Positions 6,754 to 13,755 of a DNA stretch of 13,981 nucleotides are shown piece by piece; position 1 is the stretch's first letter; the number at the start of each line of letters is the position of its first letter. The translations under genes were made by a program, and so were the position numbers. The notes beneath the pieces were generated by a model. The model did no database searches, was not told where the DNA came from, and saw nothing but the letters and a program-made list of their open reading frames with translations. Source of the stretch: Bacilli bacterium. Lineage in GTDB: Bacteria; Bacillota_I; Bacilli_A; RFN20; CAG-826. The stretch covers positions 1-13,981 of the forward strand of contig JAFZRR010000041.1 of assembly GCA_017619815.1 (NCBI GenBank), in the 5' to 3' direction.

Positions 6754-7347
6754 AAACAGTTTCCGAATGATGAGGAACTGTTAAGACGCATCCATGAAAA
6801 TGATGATAGTGCGAGGAATATTCTCTTTGAGAAATATCGTCGCTTTGCTTGGGCTATCTCCAAGAAGAATTTTGATATGCTTTCAAAAACAGATATTACT
6901 GTCGAAGATTTAGTATCAATTGCTTTTTCTATGGTCGATACCGCAATAGCGAAATATGACAAAAAGAAAAATGATTCTTTTTATATCTATTGGCGGACCA
7001 TCGCGGAAAATGCGATGAAACATTTTGTGAAGAATTATAGGAAGTCTCATACTAGTGAGAAAAAACTTTCCTTAGATCAAGAAAATGATAGTGGTTCCAC
7101 ACTTCACGACACAATCGCTAGTGAAGATATAGATGAAAGAATTTCTTTATTCAATTCTTTGATGCACATCATTAATGATGAAAAGAATGGTTTTACGGAA
7201 TTTCAAAAGAAGATTCTTCACTTTTATTTGGAAGGCTATGACATGAAAGAAATAGCGGACATGTTCCATACAAATAAAGTGAATATCTATCGTAATTATC
7301 ATTCTGCGATTAACAAAATTCGTCGTTCAATTATGATCAAGAAATAA
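6748..7347 (+). CDS. sigH: SigH-like sigma-70 family RNA polymerase sigma factor, ATT start
   Basis: A sigma factor of about 199 residues if read from the ATT. The first 43 residues, upstream of the first ATG at 6877, contain NDEELLRRIHENDDSARNI and FEKYRRFAWAISKKNF, typical of the N-terminus and region 2.1. Region 2 continues with ITVEDLVSIAFSMVDTAIAKYD (about 50-71) and WRTIAENAMKHFVKNYRK (about 82-99). Region 4 with its helix-turn-helix is at about 149-193 (FTEFQKKILHFYLEGYDMKEIA...). The position after cysS and rlmB is that of sigH in Bacillus, and the layout resembles SigH more than ECF factors. An ATG start at 6877 would remove conserved sequence. A genomic or assembly error that destroyed an ATG is the main alternative to ATT. 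The regulon cannot be told; SigH controls transition-phase, sporulation or competence genes in relatives. Confidence 0.85.
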   Translation: MYKQFPNDEELLRRIHENDDSARNILFEKYRRFAWAISKKNFDMLSKTDITVEDLVSIAFSMVDTAIAKYDKKKNDSFYIYWRTIAENAMKHFVKNYRKSHTSEKKLSLDQENDSGSTLHDTIASEDIDERISLFNSLMHIINDEKNGFTEFQKKILHFYLEGYDMKEIADMFHTNKVNIYRNYHSAINKIRRSIMIKK

Positions 7348-7352
7348 CGTTA

Positions 7353-7383
7353 TTGTGTATTAGCTTATTAGCTGTGATATAAT
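7353..7383 (+). promoter_or_regulatory. Extended -10 promoter producing a probably leaderless ecfA1 transcript
   Basis: A perfect TATAAT (7378-7383) is preceded by TGA (TGN, 7375-7377), an extended -10. A possible -35, TTGTGT (7353-7358), is 19 bases upstream. The ATG of ecfA1 is at 7391, with 7 bases after the -10, so the predicted start of transcription falls on or one base before the initiator codon. No Shine-Dalgarno sequence precedes this ATG. Confidence 0.7.
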
Positions 7384-7390
7384 AACGCTC

Positions 7391-8215
7391 ATGAACAAGA
7401 TTGAACTTAAAAACATTAGTTTTTCATACTCCAAAGACGAAACAGAAGTTGTCAAACATGTTTCTTTTAAAGTTCATGAAGGTTCTTATGTCTCTATCAT
7501 TGGACATAATGGATCTGGTAAATCAACTTTAGCGAGATTAATTATCGGACTCCTCGCCCCGAATGATGGAGAGATATATATTGATGATGAATTACTAACG
7601 AGTAAAAACGTTAGAAAACTTAGACAAAAAATCGGATTGGTATTCCAAAATCCCGATAATCAATTCATCGGTGCTACTGTCGAAGATGACATTGCTTTTG
7701 GTTTGGAAAATAGAAGAATTCCAAGAAAAGACATGCAAGACATTATTAATAACTATGCAAAGCGTGTTGGTATGGAAGATTTCTTAACTAAAGAACCATC
7801 ACGTCTTTCTGGTGGTCAAAAACAACGTGTCGCAATTGCAGGAGCCTTATCTTTAAACCCAGAAATCTTGATTCTTGATGAAGCTACATCAATGCTTGAT
7901 CCAAAGGGTAAAAGTGACATCCGTGAGTTGATTAATGAGATGAAAAAGAACAATCCAAATCTCACCATACTTTCAATTACACATGATGTTGAAGAAGCAT
8001 ATGACAGTGATGAAGTTATCGTTTTAAACAAAGGTGAGGTTGCCTTTAAAGGCAAACCTCAAGACGTCTTCTCTAATCGAAAGATTTTAGAATCTCTTAG
8101 TTTAGAGATGCCTTTCATCATGGATTTAAAAGACAAGTTAGCAAATCAAGATTTCAAGATTGACAAATGTCAAAATATCGATGAAATCGCGGAGGTTTTA
8201 TGGCCATCCAAATAA
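7391..8215 (+). CDS. ecfA1: ECF transporter ATPase EcfA1
   Basis: This is one of the two ATP-binding subunits that power an energy-coupling-factor importer of vitamins or metal ions at the membrane. Visible are Walker A GHNGSGKST (38-46), the Q-loop FQNPDNQF (Gln86), the signature LSGGQKQR (139-146), Walker B ILILDEA (159-165, Glu164), the D-loop SMLD and the switch His198. Its 274 residues and C-terminal extension are normal for the family. The start is set by the opening MNKIELKNISFSY and by the promoter ending 7 bases before the ATG. It heads the order ecfA1-ecfA2-ecfT-truA known from Bacilli, and its last 16 bases overlap ecfA2. No substrate-binding S component lies in the window, so the substrate is unknown and the module is probably shared by several S proteins. 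Confidence 0.95.
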   Translation: MNKIELKNISFSYSKDETEVVKHVSFKVHEGSYVSIIGHNGSGKSTLARLIIGLLAPNDGEIYIDDELLTSKNVRKLRQKIGLVFQNPDNQFIGATVEDDIAFGLENRRIPRKDMQDIINNYAKRVGMEDFLTKEPSRLSGGQKQRVAIAGALSLNPEILILDEATSMLDPKGKSDIRELINEMKKNNPNLTILSITHDVEEAYDSDEVIVLNKGEVAFKGKPQDVFSNRKILESLSLEMPFIMDLKDKLANQDFKIDKCQNIDEIAEVLWPSK

Positions 8216-9057
8216 AAGATCTCCGTTATGTCTATCTTCCTAAGACACCAAATGCAAATGTTGCACTTGATGGTGTTACTTTAACCATACCTGATAACGC
8301 TTTCGCGGCATTTATTGGTCGTACTGGCAGTGGTAAAACAACTTTAGTCCAACACCTCAATGCTTTGCTCATTCCGACAAGTGGTGAACTTGAAGTTGAT
8401 GAATTTAAAATCGTCAGCAAGAAAAGAAAGAACAAAAAGATTAAGGAACTCAGAAAACACCTTAGTTTAGTTTTCCAATTCCCTGAATATCAATTATTCG
8501 AAGAGACTGTCGAAAAAGACGTTGCTTTTGGATTAAAGAACTTTGGCGTAAAGAATGATGAAGCGATTAAATTAGCACACGAAGCACTTCTCTCTGTTGG
8601 ACTTGATGAAAAATATTTCCAAAAGTCTCCATTTGAACTTAGCGGTGGAGAAAGAAGAAGAGTCGCTATCGCTGGTATCTTAGCGATTAATCCAGACATC
8701 TTAGTGCTTGATGAACCAACAGCAGGTCTAGATGTTAAAGGTGCAAAAGATGTTATGTCCTTAGTCCAAAAAATGCATGAGAATGGTAAAACCATTATTA
8801 TGGTCACTCATGATATGGATTTAGTGATGAAGTACTGTAACTTAGTCTATGTCTTAAAAGATGGTAAATTAGCCTATCAAGGCTCTACAGATAAACTATT
8901 TGATCAAGTTGGTGAAGATTCAGCGATTGAAATTCCTCCTTTATATCAATTGGCTCAAAAGCTAAAAGAAAGAGGCGCGCCAATCCAAATTGAAAATATC
9001 AAATCAGTTGATGATTTAATTAACCAAGTGAAAGGGTGGAAGAAACGCCATGAATAA
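8200..9057 (+). CDS. ecfA2: ECF transporter ATPase EcfA2
   Basis: This is the second ATPase of the ECF energising module, expected to form a heterodimer with EcfA1 and to bind EcfT. It has Walker A GRTGSGKTT (40-48), the Q-loop FQFPEYQLF (Gln93), the signature LSGGERRR (147-154), Walker B ILVLDEP (167-173), the D-loop AGLD and the switch His204. Its 285 residues match the family. The start ATG is four bases after GGAGG (8191-8195), inside the end of ecfA1, a 16-base overlap that suggests translational coupling. The 3' end overlaps ecfT by 8 bases. The FPEYQLF Q-loop stretch and LSGGERRR signature are typical of EcfA2 and differ from the FQNPDNQF/LSGGQKQR pair of EcfA1. Confidence 0.95.
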   Translation: MAIQIKDLRYVYLPKTPNANVALDGVTLTIPDNAFAAFIGRTGSGKTTLVQHLNALLIPTSGELEVDEFKIVSKKRKNKKIKELRKHLSLVFQFPEYQLFEETVEKDVAFGLKNFGVKNDEAIKLAHEALLSVGLDEKYFQKSPFELSGGERRRVAIAGILAINPDILVLDEPTAGLDVKGAKDVMSLVQKMHENGKTIIMVTHDMDLVMKYCNLVYVLKDGKLAYQGSTDKLFDQVGEDSAIEIPPLYQLAQKLKERGAPIQIENIKSVDDLINQVKGWKKRHE

Positions 9058-9937
9058 CGTGACTTTTGGGCGTTATACTCCATATAACACTTTCACTCAT
9101 AAATTAGACCCAAGGAATAAATTATTTATCCTTATCCTTTTGATTGTCGCTATTTTCTTCCAATTCCATGTTTGGTCCACAACTTTATTACTCAGTGGAG
9201 CATTTTTGATTTTATTCATCTTAATGATGCTTATCTCCAGAGTGAGTTTCTTAAATATTTTTAAGAGTTTGAAATCAATGTGGTTCTTAATCATATTCCT
9301 ATTGGTGATTTATGTCTTTATTCCTAACAAGGCTTATGAAGGTACACCAATCTGTTATCAATTCAATGAGCATTACGCAATATATTGGGCTAGTTTCTAT
9401 CAATGTGGTTATATCATTTTGCGTATTATTTTATTGTTCTGTTTAACTATGGTTTTGACATCCACAACTAAGCCAATGGATTTAACCTATGCATTTGAAT
9501 GGTATATGACGCCATTAAAGCTTATTAGATTCCCTGTTCACGAAACAGCAATGACCTTATCAATTGCTTTAAGATTTATTCCAACATTATTAGATGAAAC
9601 CGAGAGAATCATGAAGGCTCAGGAATCACGTGGTGTTGACTTTGGAAGAGGTGGCTTAGGAAAGAAATTTAAAGCCATTATTTCGCTTATTATTCCATTA
9701 TTTGTGTCTGCAATCCAAAGAAGCGAAGAATTATCTGATGCCATGGAAGCAAGAGGCTATGATCCAAGAGCGAAAAGAACCAAGTATCGTAAGCTTACAT
9801 TTGGTTGGAGAGATGCTATTGCCATCTTGTTTGCGGGTGCTATCTTCGGTGGAGTTCTCTATTTGTTCATCTTAGATAGAACTGGCACACAAATTGAGCT
9901 TTTCCAATGGATTTTTAAGGTTAATCCAGGATTTTAG
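9050..9937 (+). CDS. ecfT: ECF transporter transmembrane coupling protein EcfT
   Basis: This integral membrane protein links S components to the two ATPases. Hydrophobic segments are visible at roughly 24-40, 45-66, 78-92, 118-137, 208-225 and 256-275. The long cytoplasmic region carries the two expected coupling motifs ending in Arg-Gly: AQESRG (190-195) and AMEARGY (231-237), which seat in grooves of the ATPases. The conserved opening GRYTPYNTFTHKLDPRNKL is present. Its 295 residues are slightly longer than many homologues, with extra sequence in the loop around 93-115 and at the C-terminus. The start overlaps the end of ecfA2 by 8 bases; a GGGTGG-like site lies about 11 bases upstream. The TAG stop lies next to the ribosome site of truA. 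Confidence 0.94.
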   Translation: MNNVTFGRYTPYNTFTHKLDPRNKLFILILLIVAIFFQFHVWSTTLLLSGAFLILFILMMLISRVSFLNIFKSLKSMWFLIIFLLVIYVFIPNKAYEGTPICYQFNEHYAIYWASFYQCGYIILRIILLFCLTMVLTSTTKPMDLTYAFEWYMTPLKLIRFPVHETAMTLSIALRFIPTLLDETERIMKAQESRGVDFGRGGLGKKFKAIISLIIPLFVSAIQRSEELSDAMEARGYDPRAKRTKYRKLTFGWRDAIAILFAGAIFGGVLYLFILDRTGTQIELFQWIFKVNPGF

Positions 9938-9949
9938 GGGGTAGAAACT

Positions 9950-10687
9950 ATGAGATTATTATGCCAAGTATCATATAAAGGTACGAATTACCAAGGTTGG
10001 CAAAAACAAAAAGATGCCCCTACAATCCAAGAAGAAATTGAAAAAGTGCTTTCAAAAATCTTGAATTCTGAAATCAACATCCAAGGCTCCGGAAGAACCG
10101 ATTCTGGTGTCCATGCACAAAGACAATATTTCCATTTTGACGTCGAAAAAGATATCGATATCGATAGATTACGCTACTCTGCGAATTGCCTTTTACCAAA
10201 AGACATATTTATTAATGAAATTAGAAAGGTTGATGACGATTTCCACGCGAGATATTCCGCAAAGTCAAAAACCTATACATATATCCTCCGATTAGATGAA
10301 AGAAATCCATTCAATTACGATTTAGAAACTATCTATCCTTTACCAATTAACGTCAACCTACTTATCACAGCGTTGAAGCAGTTTGAAGGAACACATAATT
10401 TCCAAGATTTTACATCTAAAGAAGAGGATGAAGATGGATTTATTAGAACCATCTATTCTGTTGAACCAACATACATTGAACAAACTAAACAATTTATCAT
10501 TACTTTCAAAGGCAATGGCTTTATGAGATACATGATTAGAAATATGGTTGGCACCGCGTTAGCGATTGCTTCTCAAAAAGAAAAAGAAGACTTTATCATT
10601 TACCATTTATCTAAGAAAGAAACACGTGAAATCGTTTCCTATAAAGCCGCACCTGAAGGATTATATCTTGTCGATGTGAATTATTAA
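9950..10687 (+). CDS. truA: tRNA pseudouridine(38-40) synthase TruA
   Basis: The enzyme isomerises uridines 38-40 in the anticodon arm of many tRNAs. The catalytic motif GRTDSGVHA is at 48-56, with the nucleophile Asp51. The second half keeps RYSAKSKTYTYIL and the C-terminal FKGNGFMRYMIRNMVGTAL stretch typical of TruA. Its 245 residues match the bacterial family. AGGGGGT (9936-9942), which overlaps the ecfT stop, serves as ribosome site 7 bases before the ATG, so truA belongs to the ecf operon as in Bacillus. No hairpin terminator follows directly; the next gene has its own promoter. Confidence 0.96.
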   Translation: MRLLCQVSYKGTNYQGWQKQKDAPTIQEEIEKVLSKILNSEINIQGSGRTDSGVHAQRQYFHFDVEKDIDIDRLRYSANCLLPKDIFINEIRKVDDDFHARYSAKSKTYTYILRLDERNPFNYDLETIYPLPINVNLLITALKQFEGTHNFQDFTSKEEDEDGFIRTIYSVEPTYIEQTKQFIITFKGNGFMRYMIRNMVGTALAIASQKEKEDFIIYHLSKKETREIVSYKAAPEGLYLVDVNY

Positions 10688-10691
10688 TTTA

Positions 10692-10720
10692 TTCACATTT
10701 AAAAGTCAGTTTGTTAAAAT
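10692..10720 (+). promoter_or_regulatory. Promoter of the yebC-type gene
   Basis: TTCACA (10692-10697) and TAAAAT (10715-10720) are separated by 17 bases, with TGT directly before the -10 (extended -10). The predicted start of transcription is near 10727, followed by AGAGGA (10733-10738), 8 bases before the ATG. Confidence 0.65.
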
Positions 10721-10745
10721 ACATAAACGAAAAGAGGAAAAACCC

Positions 10746-11456
10746 ATGGGAAGAGCACATGAAGTTAGAGCAAAGGCGATGGCTGCTACCGCCGCAAAAA
10801 GAAGTGCATTATTTAACAGAGCTTCTAAAGAAATCTATATGGCAGCAAAATCTGGCGAACCAGATCCATCAATGAACTTAGCGTTAAGATCCGCTATTGA
10901 AAAATGGAGAGGTCAAAACGTTACAAAAGAAGTTATTGATAGAGCTATTCAAAAAGCAAAAGGTGGTTCCGCTGAATCATATACACAAGGACGTTATGAA
11001 GCATTCGGCCCTGGTGGTTCTCTCTTAATCGTTGATTCTTTAACAGATAATAGCAATCGTGCTTTAGTCGAAATTAGAACAACTATCACAAAGAAAGGTG
11101 GACACTTAGGTTCCACAATCTTCAATTTCACAGAAACTGGTGTCTTTGCATTCAAAGGCGATAATAGAGATGAAGTCGAAGAAACATTAATCTTAAGCGA
11201 TGTCGATGTTAGAGAAGTCACCGCTGAAGATGGCATTATTGAAGTCTTAGTCGAACCAACCGCGTTCGCACAAGCAAGAGAAGTCTTATCCGGTATGGGT
11301 ATTGCCGAATTCGAGACTGCTGAAATCACATTCTTAGCGAATGATCCAATCGAATTAGAAGATCCTGAAGACAAGAGAAAATTCACCGAAATGTTAGACA
11401 TGCTCGATGAACTCGAAGACGTCCAAAACGTCTATCATAACGTTAGGGGTTTATAA
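10746..11456 (+). CDS. yebC: YebC/PmpR (TACO1) family protein, YeeI-like branch
   Basis: A cytoplasmic protein of 236 residues. The N-terminal helical part (MGRAHEVRAKAMAATAAKRS, then NRASKEIYMAAKSGEPDP) is followed by VIDRAIQKAKGG and YEAFGPGGSLLIVDSLTDN, then the two alpha/beta domains ending in DELEDVQNVYHNV. The MGR start and KEIYMAAKSGEPDP segment place it with B. subtilis YeeI rather than with E. coli YebC (MAGHSKW). The family was long called a transcription regulator; more recent work points to a ribosome-associated role, helping translation of proline-rich stretches, as the mitochondrial TACO1 homologue does. It stands alone between its own promoter and terminator. In Bacillus truA is followed by rplM, so this gene is in an unusual place. 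Confidence 0.92.
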   Translation: MGRAHEVRAKAMAATAAKRSALFNRASKEIYMAAKSGEPDPSMNLALRSAIEKWRGQNVTKEVIDRAIQKAKGGSAESYTQGRYEAFGPGGSLLIVDSLTDNSNRALVEIRTTITKKGGHLGSTIFNFTETGVFAFKGDNRDEVEETLILSDVDVREVTAEDGIIEVLVEPTAFAQAREVLSGMGIAEFETAEITFLANDPIELEDPEDKRKFTEMLDMLDELEDVQNVYHNVRGL

Positions 11457-11479
11457 TTTATTGATAAATTACGGAAATT

Positions 11480-11513
11480 AAAAGTGAGGGGGACGCTTTC
11501 CTCACTTTTTAAT
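11480..11513 (+). terminator. Terminator after the yebC-type gene
   Basis: AAAAGTGAGG (11480-11489) pairs perfectly with CCTCACTTTT (11500-11509) around a 10-base loop; one further T and AATA follow. The T-run is partly inside the stem, so it could also work in the opposite direction. It ends 22 bases before the next start codon and hence also lies in that gene's leader. Confidence 0.8.
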
Positions 11514-11534
11514 AGATAAAAGGAGAAATGAATT

Positions 11535-13199
11535 ATGAAAAAACATTTAGTAATACCAATCATTGCTTCATTGTCATTAATCGCTGTATCTACATCAATG
11601 GCGGTTCTTAGCAACAACCAAATTAAAGCAAGAACACGTGCCCAAACTTATTCAATCATTATGAACGCTAATAAGAACCAACTTGCTAGCGATTCAGCTT
11701 ATTTCCATTATGGTACAAGTACTGTTGCTACAGAACTTGGTAATGAAATTGGCTTTAGTTTTACAAATGCCGCAGGTGTAGGTGCTGTCAAATTGCAAAA
11801 CGATAGCAAAGGCTATGGTGGAACTTTATACAACACAACTCAAATTACTGGCATGGAATCCATTTCCATGACGTTTAGCGGTTCTGATTCCATTTCCTGT
11901 GGTTTCACGTTTGGTGGTTCTGCTGACACATTAGAATTTCAACAAAGTTTTAATGTTTCTAGTTCAACCCCTTTAGTATTTGACTTTAATGGCAAAAAAC
12001 CTAACTATTTCTATTTCCTCAATTATTCATCAGTGGATTTACTTGTTGAATCAATCGAAATTACATTCAGCTGTAATGATGCTTATCCATATCTCACTCT
12101 TACTAGTGAAGATACCTCAAAAGGTACAGTTTCAGGTGGTAATGCAAAATTCTTAGCGGGTAGTGAAGTTACTGTTTATGCAAATCCTAAGTCTGGATAC
12201 AAATTCTCTGCCTGGTATGCCGGTGATCAACTCGTTAGTACCAGTCAAAACTATACATTTGTGATGCCTAACTATGCTTACACTTTACAAGCAAGATTTA
12301 TTACCGAATTAGAATGGAAACAAGAAAGAGGCATTGCTCCTACAGTTGATGTTCAAAATAAAAAGGCTGTTTATGGACTATATCCACAAACTAGAGTTAA
12401 AGATAATACTTTACTTAGCGCATTAAGCAGTCTTTCAAATTCTGCCAAAGATTCCAATAATGGTTATTTCTTATACCAAAACGAATACTACACCAATGTT
12501 ATTGCAACTCCAGATACTTCATATGGTAGTAGTCCATATTTCAAAACTGGTGGTACACCAGAAGCTAATACCGAGTATTGGTTTCAATGTGAACCAATTA
12601 GTTGGACACTTTTAAAAACTGAAGGCAATTTATACACTTTGGTTTCTGATGAAGTTTTAGAGGTCTGCCCATTCTATTTAAGTGAAGACAATAGAACAAT
12701 TTCTGGACAAACAATCAAACCAAACAACTATCAGTATTCTGAAGCCAGAGCATTCTTGAATGGTTTAAATGGTTCTTCTTATGGCGTTACCAACTACACA
12801 AGCGACAATTTTATGAAGCGTGCATTTGGTTTAGATTCTACATACCTTCAACAAATTGAAGTAGATAATAGTCCTGATACTACCGGTTCATCATCAAACG
12901 ACAATACCTGTGATAATACAATGGATAAGGTTTATTTAGGAAGTTGCTATGATCATTCTTATTACAATGCCTTTCATAACTCAGGCATTCAACCAACCGA
13001 CTATTCTGCAGCAAGAGGTGCTTTTATGAGCACCTACAGTGGTGGTCGTTATAACACAAGATATTGGTTACGTTCTCCAGAATCTGGCACTAGCAATACA
13101 AAGAAAGTTATTGCGGTTGATTACAACGCTAGTAATACTTCTTTGAATGTAACCAATGCTCATGCTTGTTTAAGACCAATGATTACAATCTCACTTTAA
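11535..13199 (+). CDS. Secreted or surface protein with InlB-like repeat and DUF6273 domain
   Basis: A 554-residue exported protein of unknown function. Residues 1-25 form a signal peptide or uncleaved anchor: a KKH n-region, then a hydrophobic stretch IPIIASLSLIAV; a possible cleavage site follows SMA (21-23). Residues about 36-182 are Ser/Thr/Gly/Asn-rich beta sequence resembling a jelly-roll or adhesin-type domain. About 184-256 look like a divergent InlB B-repeat/Flg_new unit (GTVSGG, then GYKFSAWY, then YTLQARF). About 278-552 fit DUF6273, with GLYPQTRV near the start, a central WTLL, and the closing RYWLRSPESG and ACLRPMI; this domain is thought to have a C-type-lectin/sulfatase-modifier-like fold. 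No LPXTG or C-terminal anchor is present. AGGAG is 9 bases before the ATG. Ligand binding at the cell surface is an inference. A hairpin follows the stop. Confidence 0.85.
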   Translation: MKKHLVIPIIASLSLIAVSTSMAVLSNNQIKARTRAQTYSIIMNANKNQLASDSAYFHYGTSTVATELGNEIGFSFTNAAGVGAVKLQNDSKGYGGTLYNTTQITGMESISMTFSGSDSISCGFTFGGSADTLEFQQSFNVSSSTPLVFDFNGKKPNYFYFLNYSSVDLLVESIEITFSCNDAYPYLTLTSEDTSKGTVSGGNAKFLAGSEVTVYANPKSGYKFSAWYAGDQLVSTSQNYTFVMPNYAYTLQARFITELEWKQERGIAPTVDVQNKKAVYGLYPQTRVKDNTLLSALSSLSNSAKDSNNGYFLYQNEYYTNVIATPDTSYGSSPYFKTGGTPEANTEYWFQCEPISWTLLKTEGNLYTLVSDEVLEVCPFYLSEDNRTISGQTIKPNNYQYSEARAFLNGLNGSSYGVTNYTSDNFMKRAFGLDSTYLQQIEVDNSPDTTGSSSNDNTCDNTMDKVYLGSCYDHSYYNAFHNSGIQPTDYSAARGAFMSTYSGGRYNTRYWLRSPESGTSNTKKVIAVDYNASNTSLNVTNAHACLRPMITISL

Positions 13200-13202
13200 A
13201 GC

Positions 13203-13245
13203 AATTGAATGGAAGGATTAATCCTTCCTTTCTTTTTGTTCAATT
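13203..13245 (+). terminator. Terminator after the DUF6273 gene
   Basis: GGAAGGATTAATCCTTCC (13211-13228) is a perfect 18-base palindrome that folds as a 7-bp stem with a TTAA loop, followed by TTTCTTTTTG. Outer arms AATTGAA (13203-13209) and TTCAATT (13239-13245) are also complementary and could extend the fold around the T-run. Confidence 0.85.
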
Positions 13246-13248
13246 AAC

Positions 13249-13277
13249 TTGAAAATATGGGATATATACCATATTAT
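13249..13277 (+). promoter_or_regulatory. Promoter of the DUF2442-HTH gene, predicted leaderless
   Basis: TTGAAA (13249-13254) and TATTAT (13272-13277) have a 17-base spacer. The ATG at 13284 begins 6 bases after the -10, exactly where transcription should start, and no Shine-Dalgarno sequence is present. Confidence 0.65.
13254..13275 (+). promoter_or_regulatory. Palindromic operator inside the DUF2442-HTH promoter
   Basis: A 22-base imperfect palindrome (10 of 11 pairs match) with outer arms ATATGG (13255-13260) and CCATAT (13269-13274) and an ATATAT centre fills the spacer and overlaps the -10. The single mismatched pair is G13261/A13268. Its position suggests repression of the promoter, most simply by the HTH protein it drives. 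Confidence 0.55.
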
Positions 13278-13283
13278 TGAATT

Positions 13284-13739
13284 ATGAATAGAGCAATTAA
13301 ACTCGTTTTAAAAGAAGGAACAACATTTGATTTGTATTTCTTTGATTGCAGAGTCAAAAGATACGATATTCTTTCTCTTGCGGATAAGTTTCCTCAACTA
13401 TATGCTCTTGAAGATAGAAAACTATTTTTAAAAGGCCGTTTACTTGGTTGGAGTGGTATTGTTTGGAATGATGAATTAGATGTTGACTGCGATACTGTTT
13501 ATGAAGAAGGAATTGACGTCACTGATGAATATGATGATGTTATTGTGGTGACCATTGGATATAACATCAAACAACTAAGAATTGAAAAGAATCTAACTCA
13601 AGAAGAACTTGCTAAGATGATTGGCATGGATCAAGCGGATTTATCCAAATTAGAAAAAGGTTTAATGAATCCATCCATTAAAACACTGACGAGAATTGCT
13701 AATGGACTAGATAGCAAGATATCAATTACCATTCAATAA
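13284..13739 (+). CDS. DUF2442 - XRE/HTH_3 fusion regulator
   Basis: A 151-residue protein with two parts. Residues about 1-80 fit DUF2442 (charged beta-rich start, FDLYFFDCRVKRYD, then GWSGIVWNDELDVDCDTVYEEGI). Residues about 92-148 are a Cro/C1-type helix-turn-helix: NIKQLRIEKNLTQEELAKMI, the recognition part GMDQADLSKLEKG, then PSIKTLTRIANGL. Such proteins are probably DNA-binding repressors, and DUF2442 proteins often accompany DUF4160-type partners in suspected toxin-antitoxin pairs. No partner gene is visible here; the gene stands alone between terminators, so it may be an orphan antitoxin or a stand-alone regulator. The promoter palindrome suggests self-repression. The start is the only ATG near the 5' end and coincides with the predicted transcript start. 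Confidence 0.85.
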   Translation: MNRAIKLVLKEGTTFDLYFFDCRVKRYDILSLADKFPQLYALEDRKLFLKGRLLGWSGIVWNDELDVDCDTVYEEGIDVTDEYDDVIVVTIGYNIKQLRIEKNLTQEELAKMIGMDQADLSKLEKGLMNPSIKTLTRIANGLDSKISITIQ

Positions 13740-13755
13740 AAATAATTTGAATTTC

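Noticed and set aside
12360..13199. Diversity-generating retroelement target
   Set aside because: The C-terminal domain resembles lectin-type folds used by such systems, but there is no reverse transcriptase, template repeat or accessory gene in the window.
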